DNA from: Pseudomonadota bacterium
Lineage (GTDB): Bacteria; Pseudomonadota; Gammaproteobacteria; Steroidobacterales; Rariloculaceae
Assembly (NCBI GenBank): GCA_009843005.1
Contig: VYEH01000250.1
Span: 1-5,389, forward strand
Direction: 5' to 3'
DNA length: 5,389 nt
Shown: positions 1 to 5,389 of the stretch, piece after piece
Position numbering within the stretch: the stretch's first letter is position 1
Layout: each line of letters begins with the position of its first letter
Translations under genes and position numbers: made by a program
The notes under the pieces: generated by a model
What the model was told of the DNA's origin: nothing
What the model saw: the letters and a program-made list of their open reading frames with translations, nothing else
The model's database searches: none

Positions 1-1
1 G

Positions 2-61
2 GGAGGAGCACCCGGCGGCGGCATGGGCGCACATCCCGGTGCCGGCATGGGTGCGCCGTGA
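2..61 (+). CDS. C-terminal end of an upstream gene with a Gly/Met/Pro-rich tail (partial)
   Basis: The frame is open from the window edge to TGA at 59-61 and encodes GGAPGGGMGAHPGAGMGAP. The tail holds an imperfect 8-residue repeat (GMGAHPGA, then GMGAP), matching DNA repeats GGCATGGGCGC at 20-30 and GGCATGGGTGC at 44-54, 24 nt apart. The stop overlaps the GTG start of the next gene as GTGA, which favours a real gene end with translational coupling. Low-complexity glycine/methionine tails occur in chaperonins and in some envelope or metal-binding proteins. Nineteen residues do not allow a choice, so the function is unknown. The main doubt is that any GC-rich frame can stay open for 60 nt. Confidence 0.5.
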   Translation, partial: GGAPGGGMGAHPGAGMGAP

Positions 62-813
62 AATTCGTTGCAAGGCAAGGCCCAAGATCAAGGCTCTTCT
101 CAAGCCTGATCTGGCTCTCGTGCTTGCTTCCGGGCATTGCCGCACAGGCCGAGACAATCGTTATCTACGGCGCCACCGGCAATATCGGCTCGAAAATCGT
201 ACCCGAAGCATTGGACCGCGGCCACGACGTCATCGGCGTAAGCCGAACCCCGGAAAGCCTGACCGTGGATCACCCGAAATTCTCCGCAGCCGGTGGCGAC
301 GTAAGCAGCCTGGAATCCATGCTCGAGATCATCGAAGGCGCCGATGCCGCTGTCATTTCGGTGCGAGGTTATGGACCGAACAACTTCCCGGAGGAAACCC
401 TCAACTATCGATCTTCGAAGACCTTTATCGCCGCTTCGAGGAGCCTTGGTGAAACGGCGCCCCGCGTCATCCACCTGGGTGGCGGGTCCACGCTCTATTC
501 CAACGGTGTCCTGGGGTTGGACAGACGGCCCGGGACGGAAGGGACGTCGCAGCACGGCCTGGTCTGGGGCCATTGGCTGACCCTGCAAAACTACCGTGCG
601 ACCACTTCCGTCAAGTGGACTGTGATCTCACCCTCCGGGCAATACGATCGGGACGGGCCTCGCACCGGGACTTATCGGCAGGGATGGGATGACGTCCTGG
701 TCGGTGCGGATGGCCGTGCCGGAGGGATATCGCACCGGGACCTGGCGGCCGCTGTCATTGACGAGATCGAGGATCCCAAATCATTAGGACGCCGCATGAC
801 GGTTGGCTACTGA
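58..813 (+). CDS. NAD(P)-binding NmrA/SDR-like oxidoreductase with a signal peptide
   Basis: The 251-residue product starts with a basic stretch (MKFVARQGPRSR), a hydrophobic core (residues about 14-29) and a plausible signal peptidase site after AQA (residues 29-31). The mature part begins at once with a Rossmann beta strand and the dinucleotide-binding loop GATGNIG (38-44). Further landmarks of NAD(P)H-binding (PF13460-like) proteins are HLGGGST (139-145), WTVISPSGQY (187-196) and the C-terminal ISHRDLAAAVIDEIED (224-239) followed by RRMTVGY. The start is GTG at 58. It is the only usable start, since the frame upstream has no ATG, GTG or TTG. No Shine-Dalgarno is evident, but the GTGA overlap with the previous stop suggests reinitiation. 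The substrate is unknown. A Sec-type signal without a twin-arginine motif on a cofactor-binding fold is unusual, so the N-terminus may instead be a membrane anchor. The family call is firm and the export call moderate. Confidence 0.85.
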   Translation: MKFVARQGPRSRLFSSLIWLSCLLPGIAAQAETIVIYGATGNIGSKIVPEALDRGHDVIGVSRTPESLTVDHPKFSAAGGDVSSLESMLEIIEGADAAVISVRGYGPNNFPEETLNYRSSKTFIAASRSLGETAPRVIHLGGGSTLYSNGVLGLDRRPGTEGTSQHGLVWGHWLTLQNYRATTSVKWTVISPSGQYDRDGPRTGTYRQGWDDVLVGADGRAGGISHRDLAAAVIDEIEDPKSLGRRMTVGY

Positions 814-879
814 CTCGAATAAATTTCTGGCTGCGTGCGGCAGATCTGCCCAGCAGACATCGCCCTGGGAAATTACCAT
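784..879 (-). pseudogene. MazF/PemK-family toxin remnant, truncated after about 14 residues
   Basis: On the minus strand an ATG at 879-877 overlaps the last 7 nt of the antitoxin gene, the usual layout of mazEF-type operons. It encodes MVISQGDVCWADLP, which matches the highly typical N-terminus of MazF/PemK ribonuclease toxins (pattern V-I-x-x-G-D-[VI]-x-W-x-D-L-P). Family members run on for roughly 100 more residues, starting with a Gly/Pro-rich loop and an RRPVLVVQ-like strand. Here the likeness ends near 838 and the frame continues as HAARNLFESVANRHAAS to TAA at 786-784, inside the end of the convergent oxidoreductase gene. The catalytic Arg/Thr region and most of the SH3-like barrel are therefore missing and no toxin activity is expected. 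A deletion joining the two convergent genes is the simplest cause. The family assignment comes from memory of the motif and from gene order. Confidence 0.8.
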
Positions 880-1109
880 TCGATACGGTCGAGTGTGCGC
901 AGGCTGGCGGCGGCAACGAAGGCATCCTCCTCGTCGCCCACTCGCTCGCAGACTCGATTCATCGTATCCGTCACTTCGTCGGGCGAGTGGCGCGCAACAT
1001 ACTCGTCGAGCGCCGAGGCGTACAGATCGCTCCGCGACCGGCCGTTACGCTTGGCCAGCCGCTCCGCGCGCTCGAATATTTCATCCGGAATCGATACGGC
1101 AGTTTTCAT
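873..1109 (-). CDS. Ribbon-helix-helix antitoxin, MazE-like, orphan
   Basis: The 78-residue protein begins MKTAVSIPDEIFERAERLAK, an N-terminal beta strand (TAVSIP) followed by an amphipathic helix. RSRSDLYASALDEYVARH (residues 24-41) then forms the second helix of an RHH/CopG fold, which dimerises and binds operator DNA. The C-terminal half (DEVTDTMNRVCERVGDEEDAFVAAA, given here only by position 44-68) and the end RTLDRIEW resemble MazE-type antitoxins, where this region wraps the toxin. The frame is open upstream to 1463, but only in the antisense of trxB. The start at 1109 is chosen because the family begins MKTA[VI]SIPD. It lies 49 nt beyond the trxB stop on the same strand. The toxin that should follow is only a remnant, so the antitoxin is either a leftover, a stand-alone autoregulator, or able to neutralise a related toxin elsewhere. 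Confidence 0.88.
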   Translation of the reverse strand: MKTAVSIPDEIFERAERLAKRNGRSRSDLYASALDEYVARHSPDEVTDTMNRVCERVGDEEDAFVAAASLRTLDRIEW

Positions 1110-1115
1110 ACCGAT

Positions 1116-1121
1116 AGTATA
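1116..1121 (-). promoter_or_regulatory. Candidate -10 box for the antitoxin gene, implying a leaderless mRNA
   Basis: The minus strand reads TATACT six nucleotides before the antitoxin ATG, a 5/6 match to TATAAT. A start point about 7 nt downstream would fall on or next to the ATG. No Shine-Dalgarno is visible in the preceding bases, which fits a leaderless transcript. No good -35 hexamer is seen at 17 nt (ATCGCA). A short inverted repeat, ATAC/GTAT (1108-1111 and 1117-1120), overlaps the box and could be part of an RHH operator, though it is short enough to be chance. Confidence 0.35.
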
Positions 1122-1158
1122 AACCGAGGAAAGTGGCCTGCGATGCTCGCCAGTTCGC

Positions 1159-2103
1159 TTATTCCGCGAGGTACCTCTCCGCATCCAGCGCCGCCATGCA
1201 GCCGGAACCGGCCGACGTGACCGCCTGCCGGTAGATGGGATCGGCCACGTCGCCGGCGGCGAATACGCCCTCGACGCTGGTAGCGGTGGCCATTCCCGAG
1301 TCGCCCGGGTGAAGGACGATATAGCCGCCTTCCATTTCCAGTTGCCCCTCGAAAATCCCCGTGTTGGGCGTGTGGCCGATCGCGATAAAGACGCCCTGGG
1401 CATCGACTTCTCGCGGTTCCTCGGTCCGAACATGCTGTAGCCGCACGCCGGTGACGCCGTCACCGTCCCCGAGCACTTCTTCGAGCACGTGATCCCAGAG
1501 GATCGTGACGTTCTCGTTTTCTGCCTTGCCGATCAGCCGGTTGCCCAGAATCTTCTCGGCGCGGAACTGGTCGCGGCGGTGCACGACGCTGACGTGCGAG
1601 GCGATGTTCGATAGATACAGCGCCTCCTCCACGGCCGTATTGCCGCCGCCGATCACCGCCACCGGCTGGTTCCTGAAGAAGAAACCGTCGCAGGTGGCAC
1701 ACGCCGACACGCCCTTGCCCTTGTAGGCTTCCTCCGAAGGAAGCCCCAGGTACTTCGCCGATGCCCCCGTGCCGATGATCAGGGCGTCGCAGGTGTACTC
1801 TGCGAGTTCACCCGTCAGCCGGAAGGGGCGCTGCGACAATTCCACGGCGACAATCTGATCGTAGATCAGCCGCGTGCCGAAACGTTCCGCGTGCAGCCGC
1901 ATGCGCTCCATCAGTTCCGGGCCCTGTACGCCGTCATTGTCGCCGGGCCAATTGTCCACGTCAGTGGTGGTGGTCATCTGGCCGCCCACTTCGATGCCGG
2001 TGATGATGACCGGCTCAAGCGCGGCACGGGCCGCGTATACGGCTGCGGTATAGCCGGCGGGACCTGAACCCAGGATGATCAATTGGTGATGTTCGACGGA
2101 CAT
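1159..2103 (-). CDS. trxB: Thioredoxin reductase (NADPH)
   Basis: TrxB passes electrons from NADPH through FAD and a redox-active disulfide to thioredoxin in the cytosol, supporting ribonucleotide reduction and disulfide repair. The 314 residues equal the usual length of the low-molecular-weight bacterial enzyme. Visible landmarks, in order, are the FAD-binding GSGPAG (12-17), the GGQM segment (40-43), the active-site CATCDG with Cys135 and Cys138, the NADPH-domain loop GGGNTAVEE (152-160), HRRDQFRAEK (175-184, the basic NADP-phosphate contact), and the second FAD motif GDVAD (284-288) followed by GCMAA (301-305). All key residues are present. The ATG at 2103 has a GGAG (2112-2109) 5 nt upstream, and the protein begins just before the first beta strand as in relatives. 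It is divergent from metK, and the antitoxin gene starts 49 nt after its stop. The spacer shows no convincing terminator. Confidence 0.97.
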   Translation of the reverse strand: MSVEHHQLIILGSGPAGYTAAVYAARAALEPVIITGIEVGGQMTTTTDVDNWPGDNDGVQGPELMERMRLHAERFGTRLIYDQIVAVELSQRPFRLTGELAEYTCDALIIGTGASAKYLGLPSEEAYKGKGVSACATCDGFFFRNQPVAVIGGGNTAVEEALYLSNIASHVSVVHRRDQFRAEKILGNRLIGKAENENVTILWDHVLEEVLGDGDGVTGVRLQHVRTEEPREVDAQGVFIAIGHTPNTGIFEGQLEMEGGYIVLHPGDSGMATATSVEGVFAAGDVADPIYRQAVTSAGSGCMAALDAERYLAE

Positions 2104-2157
2104 GGTTTCTCCAGAACCGGGGGCGCCAGGGAGACGCTATGGTAATGGTGCGGTTCG

Positions 2158-2194
2158 GCCAAGTCTCGCAATTGCGCCTGTAATTCCGCTTGGC
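2158..2194. repeat. Nested inverted repeats, possible regulator site or hairpin
   Basis: GCCAAG (2158-2163) and CTTGGC (2189-2194) are perfect 6-bp arms. Between them lies the perfect 10-bp palindrome CGCAATTGCG (2167-2176). A palindrome of this kind in a divergent promoter region suits a dimeric DNA-binding regulator, but no specific regulator motif is recognised. An overlapping GC-rich hairpin follows: GGCGG (2192-2196) with CCGCC (2212-2216), or the tighter CGGG-ATT-CCCG (2204-2214). Confidence 0.35.
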
Positions 2195-2284
2195 GGCACA
2201 GGACGGGATTCCCGCCGTATCCGATCAAACTGCGCCCTCTCCAACGACCGCGTACGACTCGGTTTGGTTGCCATGCTTCGTTGA

Positions 2285-2323
2285 TTTGGGCAAGATTGCG
2301 CGGCTGATTTAACGGTGCCCAAA
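2285..2323 (+). repeat. 8-bp perfect inverted repeat in the metK leader
   Basis: TTTGGGCA (2285-2292) and TGCCCAAA (2316-2323) are exactly complementary and enclose a 23-nt loop. In RNA this would be a stable stem 38 nt before the metK start codon. The left arm (TTGGGC, 2286-2291) can also pair with GCCCAA (2352-2357), which begins at the last base of the metK Shine-Dalgarno. The two pairings exclude each other. Whether the left arm is transcribed depends on the unmapped promoter. Confidence 0.5.
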
Positions 2324-2325
2324 AC

Positions 2326-2352
2326 TTCACCGATCTATCCCTGGCGTGGGAG
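2326..2352 (+). promoter_or_regulatory. metK ribosome binding site inside a small hairpin (possible SAM-responsive element)
   Basis: GGGAG (2348-2352) lies 8 nt before the metK ATG and is the evident Shine-Dalgarno. GGGA (2348-2351) can pair with TCCC (2338-2341) across a 6-nt loop, hiding the site. Alternatively TTCAC (2326-2330) pairs with GTGGG (2346-2350), including wobble pairs. The stretch CCTGGCGTG (2340-2348) is identical to the part of the SAM/SAH riboswitch core I recall from metK leaders of Rhodobacterales. The upstream AACGGCTT part of that core is not matched and the spacing to GGAG is shorter, so this may be chance or a divergent relative. Confidence 0.35.
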
Positions 2353-2360
2353 CCCAAGCC

Positions 2361-3563
<1,203 letters not shown>

Positions 3564-3599
3564 CCGCGGCCCTCGCATTCGCAGACTCGCTATCCGCCC

Positions 3600-4535
3600 G
3601 TGCCTGCCCTGATCTGCGGCTCCATCGCCTACGACACCATCATGGTGTTCGACGACTCGTTCCGGAACCATATCCTTCCGGAGCAGATCCATATACTCAA
3701 CGTGTGCTTCCTGGCGCCGCAACTGCGGCGCGAATTCGGCGGTTGCGCCGCGAACATCGCCTATAACCTCAAGCTCCTCGGCGAGGAACCCATTCCCATG
3801 GCGACCGTGGGGCGGGATTTCGAAGCGTACCGGGAGTGGCTCCGTTCACTGGGCATTCGCCGGGACCACGTCAGGGTGCTCGACGACCTGTTTACGGCCC
3901 AGGTGTACATCACTACGGATCTGGACGACAACCAGATTACCGTGATCCATCCGGGGGCCATGGAACACTCCCACCGCAATCGGGTGGAGGATGCGCCGGA
4001 AGCCACCATCGGCATCCTGTCCCCTGACGGGCGCGAAGGGATGGTGCAGCATGCCGCACAGTTTGCCGAGGCTTCGGTGCCGTTCATTTTCGATCCCGGC
4101 CAGCAACTGCCGTTGTTTTCGGGACCGGAATTGCGCCACTTCGTGGAACAGGCGACCTGGGTCGCGGCGAACGACTACGAATGGCAACTGCTCAAGGACA
4201 GGACCGGCTGGGGCACGAACGACTTGGTCAGGCGGGTTGATGCGCTGATCGTCACCCGCGGCGCCGAGGGATCGACGATCCACACCGGTAACGAGCGTAT
4301 CGACATTCCCGCCGTGCAGCCGCAGCAAGTGGCCGATCCGACCGGATGCGGGGACGCTCACCGCGCGGGCCTGCTGTACGGGCTGTTGAACGGCTTCGAC
4401 TGGCTCACAACCGGACGCGCCGCAAATCTGATGGGCGCCATTAAGATAGAATGTCACGGTACCCAGAACCATCGATTCACTCTGGATGCATTCAAGCAGC
4501 GGTTCCAGGACAGCTTCGGCTGCCCCCTGGCGTAG
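3600..4535 (+). CDS. PfkB-family sugar/nucleoside kinase, probable adenosine kinase
   Basis: The 311-residue protein is a complete ribokinase-fold kinase. It opens ALICGSIAYDTIM (3-15) and has the N-terminal PfkB signature FGGCAANIAYNLKLLG (46-61), a DPGQQLPLF segment (165-173), ANDYEW (190-195), TRGAEGS (219-225) and the C-terminal signature DPTGCGDAHRAG (246-257). Asp252 is the expected catalytic base within the anion-hole motif GCGD. Family members phosphorylate sugars or nucleosides with ATP. Its place between metK and ahcY points to adenosine, the second product of AhcY, giving AMP and drawing SAH hydrolysis forward. The substrate is inferred from context, not from residues. The start is GTG at 3600. 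Family proteins begin M.ALICGS, and no ATG or clear Shine-Dalgarno lies nearby, so initiation may be weak or coupled to metK, whose stop is 36 nt upstream. Confidence 0.9.
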   Translation: MPALICGSIAYDTIMVFDDSFRNHILPEQIHILNVCFLAPQLRREFGGCAANIAYNLKLLGEEPIPMATVGRDFEAYREWLRSLGIRRDHVRVLDDLFTAQVYITTDLDDNQITVIHPGAMEHSHRNRVEDAPEATIGILSPDGREGMVQHAAQFAEASVPFIFDPGQQLPLFSGPELRHFVEQATWVAANDYEWQLLKDRTGWGTNDLVRRVDALIVTRGAEGSTIHTGNERIDIPAVQPQQVADPTGCGDAHRAGLLYGLLNGFDWLTTGRAANLMGAIKIECHGTQNHRFTLDAFKQRFQDSFGCPLA

Positions 4536-4549
4536 CCGTCCGGAGCCTC

Positions 4550-4554
4550 AGGAG
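4550..4554 (+). promoter_or_regulatory. Ribosome binding site of ahcY
   Basis: AGGAG lies 7 nt before the ATG at 4562 and fixes the ahcY start. It contrasts with the kinase gene just upstream, which lacks a recognisable site. Confidence 0.75.
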
Positions 4555-4561
4555 CGAAACA

Positions 4562-5389
4562 ATGAGCGTTAGCAATCGGGTCGTGGCCATCGAAACTTCC
4601 GAAGGTGACTTCCGGATCAAAGACATTGGCCTGGCCGACTTCGGCCGCCGGGAAATCGACCTGGCCGAGCAGGAGATGCCCGGGCTGATGGCGGTTCGGG
4701 AGGAATACGGTGCGTCGAAGCCGCTGGCAGGCGCGCGGATCACCGGTTCACTGCACATGACCATCCAGACCGCGGTACTGATCGAGACCCTGGAGGCCCT
4801 GGGGGCGGAGGTTCGCTGGGCGAGTTGCAACATCTTCTCCACCCAGGACCATGCGGCGGCTGCCATTGCCGCCAACGGCACGCCGGTGTTTGCCGTCAAG
4901 GGAGAGACGCTGGAGGAGTACTGGGAGTATGTCGACCGGATCTTCGCCTGGCCGGACGCCGACGGACCCAACGTGATCCTCGACGACGGCGGCGACGCCA
5001 CGCTCTTCGTGCACCTCGGTTACCAGGCCGAGGAGGACCGCTCCGTACTGGACAAGACGCCGGAAAGCGAGGAGGAGGCCGTGGTACTTGCCGCGGTGCG
5101 CCGCTCCGTCGAGCGCGACCCGGAGCGTTTCCACCGCATGGTTCCGGAGATTCTCGGCGTCAGCGAGGAAACCACTACCGGCGTCCATCGGCTCTACCAG
5201 ATGCTGGAACGCGGCGAGTTGCTGTTCCCCGCCATCAACGTCAACGACTCGGTCACCAAGTCCAAGTTCGACAACCTGTACGGCTGCCGGCACTCACTGG
5301 TGGACGGCATCATGCGCGCCACCGACGTCATGCTCGCCGGCAAGGTGGCCGTCGTCGCCGGTTACGGCGACGTGGGCAAGGGCTGCTGC
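4562..5389 (+). CDS. ahcY: S-adenosylhomocysteine hydrolase (partial, cut by the window end)
   Basis: AhcY reversibly splits S-adenosylhomocysteine into homocysteine and adenosine using tightly bound NAD+, relieving product inhibition of methyltransferases in the cytosol. The 276 residues present cover the substrate domain and the start of the NAD domain, and bacterial enzymes of this long form have about 465. Landmarks are GSLHMT with His65, signature 1 SCNIFSTQDHAAAAIA (88-103), ILDDGGD (139-145), SEETTTGVHRLY (201-212, Glu203), NVNDSVTKSKFDNLYGCR (226-243, with Lys233, Asp237 and Asn238 matching the catalytic Lys/Asp/Asn of the human enzyme) and signature 2 GKVAVVAGYGDVGKGC (260-275), where the sequence ends. 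The segment at about 152-192 (acidic, EEDRSVLDK...) is the roughly 40-residue insertion of the long bacterial/plant type. It sits 26 nt after the kinase stop. That gap is too short to hold a SAH riboswitch. Confidence 0.97.
   Translation, partial: MSVSNRVVAIETSEGDFRIKDIGLADFGRREIDLAEQEMPGLMAVREEYGASKPLAGARITGSLHMTIQTAVLIETLEALGAEVRWASCNIFSTQDHAAAAIAANGTPVFAVKGETLEEYWEYVDRIFAWPDADGPNVILDDGGDATLFVHLGYQAEEDRSVLDKTPESEEEAVVLAAVRRSVERDPERFHRMVPEILGVSEETTTGVHRLYQMLERGELLFPAINVNDSVTKSKFDNLYGCRHSLVDGIMRATDVMLAGKVAVVAGYGDVGKGCC

Larger units (their letters stand above)
2104..2360. promoter_or_regulatory. Divergent trxB/metK intergenic control region
   Basis: This 257-nt spacer must hold the promoters for trxB (leftward) and metK (rightward). 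I find no strong sigma-70 pair. The best rightward candidate is TTGCCA (2268-2273), 17 nt, CAAGAT (2291-2296), which is weak. A coding sequence is not expected. Frames open on either strand have no recognisable product and no family-like start. The region is unusually rich in inverted repeats, listed separately, and the metK-proximal ones reach the ribosome binding site. Confidence 0.6.

Noticed and set aside
839..850. Perfect 12-bp palindrome GGCAGATCTGCC, as an operator or terminator
   Set aside because: It lies within the codons for the conserved W-A-D-L-P of the MazF remnant, so coding explains most of it. No T-run follows on either strand.
1138..1153. Hairpin (CTGGCGA/TCGCAG on the minus strand) as a trxB terminator
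   Set aside because: The stem is six pairs with a bulge and has no U-tract after it, so it is too weak to call.
2346..2360. GTG at 2346 as the metK start
   Set aside because: It would place the Shine-Dalgarno inside the gene and add five residues not usual for the family. ATG at 2361 fits both spacing and homology.
4536..4561. SAH riboswitch upstream of ahcY
   Set aside because: Only 26 nt separate the genes, filled largely by the ribosome binding site, and no SAH-riboswitch core is seen.
4748..5293. Minus-strand open frame within ahcY
   Set aside because: It is antisense to strongly conserved AhcY motifs and has no family likeness of its own.

Overview
This is a 5.4-kb chromosomal window of high G+C DNA, most likely from a proteobacterium. 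MetK (400 aa, short C-terminus) and TrxB read closest to gammaproteobacterial forms as I remember them. That placement rests on recalled family sequences, not on a search. No tRNA, rRNA, insertion sequence or CRISPR array is visible.

Left part (1-1109). The window opens with the last codons of a gene with a Gly/Met-rich tail. Its TGA overlaps the GTG start of a small NAD(P)-binding (NmrA/SDR-like) protein that carries a signal peptide. Convergent with this is a two-gene toxin-antitoxin locus on the minus strand. The ribbon-helix-helix antitoxin (MazE-like, 78 aa) is intact. The MazF/PemK toxin that should follow has kept only its start, the usual 7-nt overlap with the antitoxin and about 14 typical N-terminal residues. 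After that it runs into unrelated sequence and stops after 31 codons. The locus therefore looks like an orphan antitoxin beside a decapitated toxin.

Middle (1159-2360). A complete thioredoxin reductase gene (trxB, minus strand) is divergent from metK. The 257-nt divergent spacer is rich in inverted repeats. The strongest is an 8-bp perfect arm pair whose left arm could instead pair beside the metK ribosome binding site. The binding site itself lies in a second small hairpin. This looks like a candidate 5' regulatory RNA for metK and has a limited likeness to the SAM/SAH riboswitch core.

Right part (2361-5389). metK, a PfkB-family kinase (probably adenosine kinase) and ahcY (cut by the window end) lie in one direction with 36- and 26-nt gaps. 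Together they form the S-adenosylmethionine cycle. MetK makes SAM, methyltransferases turn it into S-adenosylhomocysteine, and AhcY splits that into homocysteine and adenosine. The kinase probably removes adenosine, which pulls the reversible AhcY reaction forward.
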